Assembly (NCBI GenBank): GCA_963576735.1 | Contig: OY755178.1 | Location: forward strand, 4,278,001-4,342,000 | Direction of reading: 5' to 3' | Origin: Bedellia somnulentella | Taxonomy: Eukaryota; Arthropoda; Insecta; Lepidoptera; Bedelliidae | DNA: 64,000 nt | In this document: piece by piece, positions 13,201 to 25,200 of the stretch | Position numbering within the stretch: the first letter of the stretch is position 1 | How the letters are laid out: each line of letters starts with the position of its first letter | Notes under the pieces: model-generated | Database searches by the model: none | Seen by the model: only the letters and a program-made list of their open reading frames with translations | What the model was told of the DNA's origin: nothing | Made by a program: the position numbers and the translations under genes

Positions 13201-16200
13201 GTAATAATTGATGATACGACCATAATAATGTCTACTGTTGTTCCCAGAAAACGATCCTGGATAGCATCACGCAAGACGACCCGTCTTTCTCGGGCAACGG
13301 GTACACGTCGCTGGCCATCATCTACGCGACCTTGGCGGTCTGCAACTGGAGCGCGCCTTCCATCATCACCTTCACGGGACCGAGGGGCGCCATGTTCCTC
13401 GGGGGATTGACTTATCTGTGAGTTTTTTTTAGAAGTTTTTCAAGATTGTCTCTTTTTATTAGTGCAAGTTTACAATAGCTCTTACCTACTTTTCTTCCTT
13501 TTTCTCTCTATCTCTCTACTTCTCTCTCTCTTTCTTTACTTCTCTCTACTTCTCTCTCTTTTTCTTTACTTCTCTCTACTTCTCTCTCTCTTTCTTTACT
13601 TCTCTCTCTCTATTTCTCTACTTATCTCTCTCTTTCTCTACTTCTCTTCGATCATCACTTTCATGAGGCCGCGGGGCGCTATGGTGTTAGGAGGCATCAC
13701 GTATCTGTAAGTTACTTCTATTTAGAGGGTTTAGAGTTATTTGTCTCTGTATTGGGTAAGAATAGCATCACGCAAGATGACCCGTCGTTCTCGGGCAACG
13801 GGTACACGTCGCTGGCCATCCTCTACATGACCTTGGCGGTCTGCAACTGGAGCGCGCCTTCTATGATCACCTTCACGGGACCGAGGGGCGCCATGTTTCT
13901 AGGGGGGTTGACTTATCTGTGAGTTTTTTTTAGAAGTTTTTCAAGATTGTCTCTTTTTATTAGTGCAAGTTTACAATAGCACTTACCTACTTTTCTTCCT
14001 TTTTCTCTCTATCTCTCTACTTCTCTCTCTCTTTCTTTACTTCTCTCTCTCTCTTTCTTTACTTCTCTCTCTCTATTTCTCTACTTATCTCTCTCTTTCT
14101 CTACTTCTCTTCGATCATCACTTTCATGAGGCCGCGGGGCGCTATGGTGTTAGGAGGCATCACGTATCTGTAAGTTACTTCTATTTAGAGGGTTTAGAGT
14201 TATTTGTCTCTGTATTGGGTAAGAATAGCATCACGCAAGATGACCCGTCGTTCTCGGGCAACGGGTACACGTCGCTGGCCATCCTCTACATGACCTTGGC
14301 GGTCTGCAACTGGAGCGCGCCTTCTATGATCACCTTCACGGGACCGAGGGGCGCCATGTTTCTAGGGGGGTTGACTTATCTGTGAGTTTTTTTTAGAAGT
14401 TTTTCAAGATTGTCTCTTTTTATTAGTGCAAGTTTACAATAGCTCTTACCTACTTTTCTTCCTTTTTCTCTCTATCTCTCTACTTCTCTCTCTCTTTCTT
14501 TACTTCTCTCTACTTCTCTCTCTTTTTCTTTACTTCTCTCTACTTCTCTCTCTCTTTCTTTACTTCTCTCTCTCTATTTCTCTACTTATCTCTCTCTTTC
14601 TCTACTTCTCTTCGATCATCACTTTCATGAGGCCGCGGGGCGCTATGGTGTTAGGAGGCATCACGTATCTGTAAGTTACTTCTATTTAGAGGGTTTAGAG
14701 TTATTTGTCTCTGTATTGGGTAAGAATAGCATCACGCAAGATGACCCGTCGTTCTCGGGCAACGGGTACACGTCGCTGGCCATCCTTTACGTGAACTTGG
14801 CGGTCTGCAACTGGAGCGCGCCTTCTATGATCACCTTCACGGGACCGAGGGGCGCCATGTTCCTAGGGGGGTTGACTTATCTGTGAGTTTAATTTTTGAG
14901 GCTTTGCGAACATTGTCTCTATGTAGTGCAGATTTAGAATGGAAGTAATCCATTCCTTTGTGCGCCCTTCCTACTACCTTTCGCTTTCGCGACGATTGTG
15001 GATTTTTAAATTGATTGTTGGGCGATGTGGCTGGAGGCTATTTTTCCCACTCAACTTCCAAAAGTAGCTAAGGAATGTCTAATGCTCTAGCTTTGGTTAC
15101 TTTTTTTTAGTATTTGTAGCCGTGAATGTGTAACGTATTTGTAGCCGTGTGTGGGATAAGCTAAGTCAAACTTTCATATACAGGGTGATTACGGGGTCGT
15201 GGAGCAAGAAAGAAGCATTTAACTTACTTTCTCCTAAGCATCACGATAGGTTAGGACTAACAGTACACCAGCGACTTATTTAAGTTTACAAAAAAAAACT
15301 GCGACTATTCGAGATCATGGTCATCCTACTATTTCCCAAGAATTGTTTTGTCAAGTGCATGGACTTAACAATCGTTGTAGTAGTTGCAATTGATATGACG
15401 ATATTGATTGACAGATAAGAAATTTCTTCGATGCCTACTGCGATTACGTCGATTACTTTGTTGTCGTATTTAGAAGGAAAAGACGAATAACGGCGGAGGC
15501 ATAATTAATTTATTTTATTTTAAATCTTTGTTTCGTTATTATTTATTGTTATCGTTTATTGACTTTGACGTGTTGTCACATTATTACTCTTAAAAAATAT
15601 TAAGTATTCTAACAAAGAGTTTGTTTTCTAAAAGGGTGTAATATAAAAAGTAGGGTGACCACGCATTTAGAGTCAGTAAATAAAAATAAGTAAATAACGA
15701 ATCATCTTTGTTTCAATTAAAATAAATACAGGTAGCATCGCAATCATTTACTGAGTCAGAAAAAAATGGTTGGAATCACGACCCCAAAATCACCCTGTAT
15801 AGTCTGTTCACTTGCTACAGTTCTCTTAGTTCCATGTCGTGTATTACCCTTGGGTCGGATGGGTTTCAAGCCGCATTTAATATTTTCCAACTACTTACTG
15901 CCTACTACACGCACACCCAATATACAACGTGAAGGTATGTTGTTAGTATTAGTAAAGATTGGTTTACACGAAAATAAAACTATCATCAACATAAACACAC
16001 AAATTGTTATTCTACTTGCACAATAAAGTAGTAAAATTTTGTATTCAACTAAGCTATATAGAATGTTTTTCATACCGCTATCGTGGTCATAAATATAACG
16101 ATGTACTGCTACCCGTATTGCATTACAAATTTGATTTGACGGTATGTTATCGTGGCGTATGTGCTAAATATTTGTTTTGTGTTCGGTCGTTAAACCTATA

Positions 16201-19200
16201 TGCTTTATTTGAATTTCAATTAATATTATTTTCTTATTTCTCGCCTTTTATATGTTGTATAGAATAGTGCTAATTTAATATATTTTTACCGGCGGGTGTC
16301 GTTCTCAAATCTTGATTTTGAAGTAATTTTTTGTACGATGTGGCTCCTCCATAGTGGCTGAAAAACCATCTCCAACCATTCTTTATATTAAAAGCTTTTC
16401 CTCACTTTGCTGCCCCTATTTAATATATATAGCCGTGTTTGTATGTACTTCTCTTCTCGCTTATATCAGATTTGAGTTGAAATATCGTGAGTAAACCCAC
16501 GCGTGAAAGTGTATCCTTGCAAATTGGCGATCGGCCTGTCTCTCACGTGGGTATATAATAATATAAGTTTGGGTGGATAATACAGATTATAATGGGGCAC
16601 ATGGGCGGAATGGCTGGGTCACAAAAGGTAATGATCGGGACATCGGGTTAAAAATTGAAATGTATGTTTTCGATTACAATTTCAAATAAACCGTGTTAGT
16701 AAGAGGGACAAAATAATTTTTGCATGATTATGATTAGATTATTGGTACTCAACCACGCCTGAGCCACAGAAACTAGCTCTTATGTCACGCAGACGAAGTT
16801 GCGCGGGTCAACTTGTTAGTAAATATGATTATAGCTCTTGAAACATATGCGTTCAACCGACATATCTTTAGATGGATGGAACAACACATCAAAAGTAATT
16901 TAAATCTTTTTGTTCATGAAAACCTCATGTGGGGATTATTACTAATAAATAAAGAATAAATAAAGGAAAGAAAAATTTCGACACAGGCGGGGATCGAACC
17001 CGCGACCTCGGGTAAACGCCCCGGACGCTCTGCCAACTGAGCTACCGTGTCAATTGGCTGCCAGTGCGAAATTCTTCTATCCTTTATTTCTTTTACACGT
17101 TAAAGTAGTGTTTGCGTTTCCTACCTCCGAATTATTACTAATTCGAAAGGCCGCTTGTCTACCTTTTCAGATAGAATGCAAATGTTGAAAACGCCTAACT
17201 ATCACATAATTTAAATCTTTTTGTTCATGAAAACCTCATGTGGGGATTATTACTAATAAATAAAGAATAAATAAAGGAAAGAAAAATTTCGACACAGGCG
17301 GGGATCGAACCCGCGACCTCGGGTAAACGCCCCGGACGCTCTGCCAACTGAGCTACCGTGTCAATTGGCTGCCAGTGCGAAATTCTTCTATCCTTTATTT
17401 CTTTTACACGTTAAAGTAGTGTTTGCGTTTCCTACCTCCGAATTATTACTAATTCGAAAGGCCGCTTGTCTACCTTTTCAGATAGAATGCAAATGTTGAA
17501 AACGCCTAACTATCACATAATTTAAATCTTTTTGTTCATGAAAACCTCATGTGGGGATTATTACTAATAAATAAAGAATAAATAAAGGAAAGAAAAATTT
17601 CGACACAGGCGGGGATCGAACCCGCGACCTCGGGTAAACGCCCCGGACGCTCTGCCAACTGAGCTACCGTGTCAATTGGCTGCCAGTGCGAAATTCTTCT
17701 ATCCTTTATTTCTTTTACACGTTAAAGTAGTGTTTGCGTTTCCTACCTCCGAATTATTACTAATTCGAAAGGCCGCTTGTCTACCTTTTCAGATAGAATG
17801 CAAATGTTGAAAACGCCTAACTATCACATAATTTAAATCTTTTTGTTCATGAAAACCTCATGTGGGGATTATTACTAATAAATAAAGAATAAATAAAGGA
17901 AAGAAAAATTTCGACACAGGCGGGGATCGAACCCGCGACCTCGGGTAAACGCCCCGGACGCACAGTGATTCGCGTAGAACAAGCTAGGTGGACAAAAGTC
18001 ATTGTCCAATTTCCTGGAATTGATCGTTTTATGTTGTCAAGAACAACCCTATTATCTCATTTCCAAGAATTGATTGTGCAAAGTCCCGTTATGGCTTGCT
18101 AATGAGGTGTTAAAGGGTAAGTAATGACGATTATTACTAATTTGTAATCGTCTCAGTTGCAATTTTGCCACACATTCGACAACACCTCATGACTTGTGCA
18201 GTAAACGAATCAGTGTTTTGTGCTATGGATCCTATTAGTACAGGTAAGAACATTATATTTTTATATAAATCTTACTCCTAGGTAACTAAATCCAATAAAA
18301 TTTTACGGTCTAAAGGATAGTGGGAAAAACACAAAAAAATAATTTCATTTTAAATGTTTTATAGACTGCAACTTTTTGTCTCCACATGTCTCCGGGTTAG
18401 ATTTTATATATGTCGTAGATCTAAGCCTAAACTTAATATTAAACATCATTCTCCATGCTCCTTTTTTGCTCTAACATTTTTTTTTATTTTTTTTACAGAG
18501 CAAGTGCTTAGTGTTTCGAAAATTGAATTTTTCGAAGAGTGGATCAAACACGATAAAGAAAACAGAAATTCACGCATTTTCGATTATCTTTCGGTTAAAT
18601 TTGATCTCTCAAATATAACCGAAGTATCCTTGCGTGAAATCACCAAGAGCATCGCTGCTAGTGGCACGAAAATAGCCCAGAAATGGAAAAGTGCTAGTCG
18701 CATTAGGGAAAGGTTTCTCTCTATGCATAAAACATGGCTGGAAGGCACAGACTTTCATTTCAAGGTGTCTGTTAACCCTCCAGTTGCCACCACTTCTACT
18801 GAGGGTGCTCAGCGACCGGGAAGACCTCAAAAGAGCTTTGAGGAGTCATCATATAAAACAAAAAAACGACGTGTGGACGGCATCGTTTCTGAATGGAGTG
18901 CAAAAGAGTTGGCAATTGCTGCAGAAGTAGCTAGTAGATCGGAAGGCAAGCGGAACGTTGCCCAAGCTATAAAGCGAGCGAGTGATGGAACAAGTGTTGA
19001 GCAAAATGTATCCTGCCCTAATGGAAGACTTCTCACCAATATTGAAGCGTGTGCCTATTATATGGACGCTAAGTGTACAAGTCACACGTACAAAGCTACC
19101 AGGAAGTGGGAAATGAAGGCGGGACATAAAGTGTTTCCCTCATACTATAGTATACGTAAGTGTTTTTTATCCTGTTATCCCCCTTCGGAGCACATTTCTG

Positions 19201-22200
19201 TAACGGAAACACGCGCAGAAATTAAGCTACAATCGATTTTAGACAAAACTGCTGAGAGATTAGTAAAAACACAGGAAGAAGTTATAAGAAGTGTGCTTCC
19301 ACAAAATTCGTCATTCACTTTAATAAGTAAGTGGGGCTGTGACGGTAGTTCCGGCCACAGTACCTACAAACAGAAATTTGAAGATCATGAGGCCACAGAT
19401 GAGTTCTTGTTCGTATTTTGTTTCGTGCCATTACGTTTATATCATGGTGATATAATTATTTGGCAAAATCCCCACCCTTCTTCGACAATGAACTGCCGTC
19501 CTATAAAATTTATATTTTCCAAAGAAACCACCGATTTCACTGTAGCTGAAACTAATAAAGTGTTGGAAGAAGTTTCGCTCCTACTTCCAACACTATGTTC
19601 AGTTGGTGATACTCAAATTTCTGTTGAACATAATTTTATCTTTAGTATGGTAGATGGTAAGATTTGTAACGCGTTGACGGAAACACGCTCTTCTCAAACT
19701 TGTTATATATGCAAAGCAACACCAAAAATGATGAACGAGCCCTTAACGGACACTTTTAGCGTAGAACACGATTTTGGCTTTGGTTTGTCCACTTTGCATG
19801 CTTGGATTCGTAGCTTTGAGTGCTTGTTACACATTAGTTATCGCCTTGACACCAAAAAATGGCAGGCCCGAAGTGCAGATGAAAAACAAAGTGTGAAACA
19901 GCGCTCAGACAAAATCAAGTTGTTATTTAAGAAAGAAGGGTTGATAGTGGACAAACCAAAGCCAGGATACGGAAACACAAACGATGGAAACACAGCGCGT
20001 AGATTTTTTGCTAATGCAGATAAGAGTGCAGAGATTACAGGTTTGAATGTTGAGCTCATAAGAAAATTTGATATTATCTTAAGAACCCTTGCCTCAGGCT
20101 ATGATATAAATTTAGAGAAATTTGAAGAAGCTTGTCGTGAAACGCGTGAGCTGTATCTAAGTCTGTATTCGTGGTATTTCATGCCCGTTACCGTGCATAA
20201 GATCCTTGTGCATAGCGTACAGGTAATAAAGACAGCACTTCTTCCGATTGGACAATTCTCCGAAGAAGCCCTAGAAGCGCGTAATAAAGACCTGCGCCGA
20301 TTTCGCTTGCACAATACGCGAAAGACGTCTCGCATTGCCACGAATACAGACTTATTACACATGCTTTTAACTACATCCGACCCTTTAATTAACGCCTTCA
20401 GAGATATACCCAGGAAAAAACCTGAAAAGTTAAATTCGGAAGTTTTAAAATTAGTTATCCCGCCTTCAGTGCCCATTTCGCGACCTTATGTAAATATCCC
20501 TCGTAATGAAAATGATTACATAGAGTCGGATTCTTCAGATGATGATAGTGATAGGGAATGATTGTAACATGTATAGAATATTATTTTTTAAGTAACTGAC
20601 TTGTAAACATTTGTTTTTTATATTAGTTTTAAGTTTAGAAAAATGTTTAATGTGGGAGAATACATGATTTTTGCATTTTTTTAAATATATATATATATTA
20701 TTTTTTCATTCTTTGTGTTTTTATTTACACTACCCCCCTCCCATTTACCTTAAGTCATGAAATGCAAAACAAAGTACAGAATACGTATGATTAAGCACAT
20801 ATAGAGCCATTCGAGTCGAAAAATAATTTTGTCCATCTAGCTTGTTCTACGCGAATCACTGTGGGACGCTCTGCCAACTGAGCTACCGTGTCAATTGGCT
20901 GCCAGTGCGAAATTCTTCTATCCTTTATTTCTTTTACACGTTAAAGTAGTGTTTGCGTTTCTGAACTTCCTCGAAAGACTGAGAAATACTCGATAAAGGT
21001 CCTAAAGAACTTCGAATCCCAATGCTCTATCTAGCTCATTTTAGGATTAAAAATCTCGTTTATAAGTATAAAAGTTAATGATTTGTTTTGCAAGTAACTA
21101 CAGCTAATCAGCAATCCAAATCTTTGTTTGCAACCGGGCATTATCTTTCCTATTTCGCAAGTTACTCGATCACAGGAATGTGGGCGGCCGACGTGCTCGC
21201 TACGGTACGTTGCACTGTTTCTAACACAATCATTATTATATCAGTTCATATACGTACATATATTCACGTCTGTAAAGCCCGAAAAAGGGTAACCAGAGCA
21301 TCAAATTAGACAATTCTTAGTAACTTTTGGAAGTAGAGTGGGGAAAATATTTGTAAGAAAGGTCCTTAAACGGCCCCAGTACCCTAATTCACCTCTTACG
21401 GCACACTCGCTAAAAAGTGAAACTAAATGCCTGACTAATTTAATTAGTTTATTACATACATACATATACCGATATGCCATAAATCCCAAAAAGGGGTAGC
21501 CAAAACTTCAGAGCTAGAAACTCCTCAGCCACATTTGGAAGTTTATAGGGATAAGATGGTAGAAATAAAGTATCATCTGTGACGGGTCTCCAACCGCATC
21601 GCCCAAAAACCACTTTTAATGCCATAGCCCTATTCGCCTTGGGTAGGAAGGGGTAGTGATAATCTAAGCCGGCACTACACGACAAGTCGGCGCTACATGG
21701 CAGTTTCAGTTTATTACCTACTATTAAATTGCCACTTAAATCTGGAATTTGCAGAAACAGTCAAAATGAAATAAAAGCGATAAGTTTTGTGCACATATGA
21801 GTCGCGGAATGTTACGAAATTATGCAAATACATATTGTTTTGCATACTACGATATTGAGAGTTTCTTTTTGTACTGTTTTATGGCGGTGGTTTTGAAATA
21901 CGGTGACCAGTTCTTCTACAACTCGTAAACACAATTCTAGTCTTATGAAATCCAGGGCTCTTAAGTGACTAGATGCAGCGTGATAAAACGATCTAGTTCA
22001 TTTTTACGAAACTACGTTTTAAATGTGTTTTATACTTGTAAGGCAGGTAATTCATGTTTTCGGTATACTTTGGCAAAAAAGAACCTTGACTCGGTGGAAA
22101 CATCACCGCATCTCATACAGGACACGTGAGTTCTAATCTTGAGTCGACCCTCTATCAAAAGCTTTTTTTTTTCAAGTTGTATGTCTGGTTAATTTATTAA

Positions 22201-25200
22201 GGTTGTTAAAATTAGGGAAATACCGTGATGAAACCCACATGAGTGAGTTGTACTTACCCATGTGACAGTGTATTCGTATAAAACGACGATAGGCCGGCAC
22301 CCTATCCCGTGGATTCACTGTCCAAACCAAACGTGGTTACTCTGTACACCCGGTGGCAATGTCACGTTATATTCAGAAGAACCTATACCACCCCTTCGTG
22401 AATAACGGCTAGAACGTTGAGATAAAGTTAATCGAGATTAAAATTGAGCTCATCACCCGTCGCAGCTAACACGCAACTATGCGCAGAAAGTGAAACTAAA
22501 CAGCATTGCTAGTTCAGTGACAGACATATTCACGAAATACAAAACTCTCTTAAGTATTTGAAGGTGAAGTTTAACGTCCAAGACAATGATCTTCAAAGAT
22601 CTTGGAAATCAAACAATCCTAAGCCATTTGAGGTATAAACCGGATATATTATCCGGTGAAATACAGGTTCGGCGGTGACCGATTCTTAATCTGCAAATCT
22701 GTTCTAAACAATGATTCCAGACCTCAGTCATCAGTTCCTAATACGACCACTTTATACGATCCTGGCAAATCCTAGCTTCGTTTACATCCGCCAATCTTTT
22801 CATACATCCTCTTTTATCTTCTTACTACTTTTTGAGCACACTCTCTATTTGATCCAAAGTGTCCTCCGAGGTCGTAGTCTGCTAACTTTACCATTCCTAT
22901 ATTAGCTCTATAATCCTCTTTTACCAATTTACATATATACATACATACATATACTCACGGCTTTAAATCCCAAGAAGGGGTAGCCAGAGCTAAGGAATCA
23001 GAAATTCCTCAGCCACTTTTGGAAAGTTAAGTGGGGAAAAGATGGTAAAATAAAGGTTGTTGGTGATGGGTCTCCAACCGCATCGCCCAAAAAATCCCTG
23101 AAAAGCCCCAATACCGTTAGTCGCCTTTTACGTACACCCACCAGAAGAAATGGGGTAGTGCTACTCTAAGACTTCTATTCTAGCTATCTATTCTAAACAG
23201 TCTTGACTTTACCTCTATGATTGCGTTTTACAAATTTCAAGCGAATTAAGTGACTCAGCCCTCGCAAATATAGAATGGGACTGGGATTGCATTGATTTAT
23301 TAACGTCTGTGATGAAGAGTGAGAGAAGATAGAGAAAATGTAATAAGTTTCATGTTCTTCTCCTCACAAAGTGTAGTTAGTACTCCTTATTGAAGATACG
23401 GTTAATTTACATCTAGTTTAATTTACGTTGAGTTCTTTTTTTGTTTTACCATTCAATAAATGAATCTTGATTTTGGTTGATCATTGCTATTGCAAGTTAT
23501 TCAAGTGGATCGTATTGAGGTGTCAAAGTTTTAAGTCAGTGGTTACGTAACTTTATTTGGATGTTTGCCGTTAGTTACATTTGGACATAATGAGATAATA
23601 GTTGGTGTCCATCCTTCTATTGTTTTGTATTGTAAATAACAATAGAGTGCATAGTTGCATACATGCATGAACATACTACGTCATATTTCACACCCACATT
23701 GAACTAAGAGATAAATCGACCGCTACGGAACTATTCAGTCACTTTCGTGGTTGTGTATAAATTTATAACAATGATTCCGCTCTAATAATAATTATTAATT
23801 TGACTTGTCATAAAGCGTACAGAAAAAAATACAAATGTATATCTAGCGCACTAATTCTAGCTATGAGTTATGAGAACAATATTTTCTGTTATCACTTCAT
23901 CCTGATTCCTTGTTTTGTCGACTCGGTTTAATCAAAAAAATTTTATAATGTTAAAACTTGTCTGTTAAAACTTCATTAATTCCCAAATTGCAAATTTTCT
24001 TTTCCTACAACGTTTGACTATTTGCTCAAAAAGGCAGGTGTCCGAATGAAAAACAAAAGAGCATGTATGTAAAGATTGATGGATGTGAACGAAGCTAGAG
24101 AGGTTTACCAGGATCGTGGCGATCGATAGTCTCTGCCTACCCCAATGGGAACTAACGGCCGGCGTGCGTATATGTATGTTTGACTATTTATTTTTTCCCA
24201 ACCAACACCCATTAACACCCCCAAGCGCAGTAAGTGTATCCATCTTTCATAAAATCTTATAAGAAAACCCAGAAGAAGTTCAGCCGCTTTGCCCCAAATA
24301 CTTGATAACAAGGACAAAACTTGCATACATAAAACAGTATACAAGTTGTCCGGAGGTGTGTTCGGACTAGACTTGTATGTCGACCTTCCACGCGTTCACT
24401 TTCCGGGCAAGGTCACTGCTGTACGGTTAGGACATAAACACGCGCTTATTATGACAAGTTTACTTTCAACGGACATACATTAGTGCGATCGCCAATGGAT
24501 AATATTTCAAATATTTTGCATGGCTGAAATTTGATGCTATGTTAGAAGACGTGTTGTGTAGTGCCGGCTTTGAATGTCACTACCCCTTTCTACCCACGGG
24601 TATTGTCAGTGACTGGAGCTTTTTTTTGCGTTGGTGACTCATCACCAAAGATACTTTATTTCTACTATCTTCTCCCCTATCAACTTCCAGATGTGGCTTA
24701 GGAGTTTCTAGCTCTGAAACTCGGCTACCCCTTTTTTAGATAGTATGTACGTTAAATAAAAGAATAAGCTTTGCTGATGTTTTATATAAATACATTTAAA
24801 TTCTAAGGCGATCACTCTAAGAGATATTTGTAAAAGATGCGATCCCTGTGAATGACCTCAAGCAGGGGCTTGAAAAATATTGAATTTGAGCACACTCACA
24901 TTTGAGCACACTCTCTTTTTGGTCCAGATATGTCACTATTTAGTCAGTTTTTTTTTAAGTTGAGCGTCAACTTCGGCCATGGTTCGCACCTGATAAAGAC
25001 CTTCTGCTTGACAGTATACACTCAAAATAATCTAGCTATTTCAAAACGTAAAACGAGTAATAAAATCAGCAAGGTAAAAAAAGGGAAATTGCAAAAAAAA
25101 CATACATACATATACATACATATACTCACGGCTATAAATCCCAAGAAGGGGTAGCCAGAGCTAAGGAATTTGAAATTCCTCAGTCACTTTTGGAAGGTAC

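Larger units (their letters stand above)
1290..13247 (+). other. Intron 1 of the UNC93-like gene, repeat-filled
   Basis: This 12-kb intron holds only non-coding DNA and transposon pieces: TATG-tailed short repeats, tRNA-derived SINEs at 4760-5133, 8695-8912 and 12195-12508, Helitron pieces near 9295 and 10886, a TAA-flanked MITE at 11042-11223, and decayed RTE-like LINE ends. I see no recognisable element in 1290-1960, 2100-2690, 3010-4700, 9490-10150 or 11290-12190. Confidence 0.7.
13418..14882 (+). repeat. Three tandem copies of an exon-2 block (501, 463, 501 bp)
   Basis: Units 13418-13918, 13919-14381 and 14382-14882 each hold, in order, the start of intron 2, a CT-rich microsatellite (TTCTCTC/TTTAC), a diverged 3' half of exon 2, about 50 bp of spacer, and a near-identical exon 2 missing its first 15 nt. 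Units 1 and 3 have the same length and unit 2 is shorter within the CT tract. Near-identity of the units points to recent unequal exchange. Confidence 0.9.
16896..17960. repeat. 311-bp tandem array with a tRNA-like core
   Basis: Three full units and part of a fourth, with a period of exactly 311 bp (units begin near 16901, 17212, 17523 and 17834) and virtually no differences. Each holds TGAAAACCTCATGTGGGG, a 72-nt tRNA-like sequence on the - strand, AATTCTTCTATCC and CAGATAGAATGCAAATG. The fourth unit is split by the Transib-type element and resumes at 20869. Related single pieces lie at 38830-38925 and 54984-55280, so the unit comes from a dispersed repeat that was locally amplified. Confidence 0.9.
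17961..20863 (+). mobile_element. Complete Transib/RAG1-type DNA transposon
   Basis: A 2903-bp element with 37-bp terminal inverted repeats (17961-17997 and 20827-20863, one mismatch at position 28), a GC-rich 5-bp target duplication and a single intact transposase gene. Transib elements are known for 5-bp GC-rich duplications and ends of the type CACWATG. Here both ends start CACAGTG, identical to the heptamer of the vertebrate V(D)J recombination signal. ACAAAA at positions 32-37 recalls the start of the nonamer ACAAAAACC, giving a 24-nt spacer. The element lies in intron 2 of the UNC93-like gene in the same orientation. Intact ends, duplication and ORF suggest a recent and possibly still active insertion. 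Confidence 0.93.

Noticed and set aside
13462..14674. Long + strand ORFs rich in Leu, Ser, Phe and Tyr
   Set aside because: They come from the CT-rich microsatellite read in one frame and run into exon-2 copies. Not genes.
16980..17673. Functional tRNA genes
   Set aside because: The acceptor, D and T arms fit, but the anticodon stem mispairs and U33 is missing in every copy. They are better seen as tRNA-derived repeats.
16896..17960. A regularly spaced repeat that might be taken for a CRISPR array
   Set aside because: Whole 311-bp units repeat without unique spacers, the setting is a eukaryotic intron, and no cas genes exist.
18354..18498. The longer transposase start at 18354
   Set aside because: The extra N-terminus is low-quality sequence ending in a poly-T tract with a TTTTACAG acceptor. 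The short upstream exon joins in frame.
20562..20826. A RAG2-like gene beside the RAG1-like one
   Set aside because: Only about 265 bp of AT-rich DNA remains and no kelch-like coding sequence is present, so this is not a ProtoRAG-type pair.
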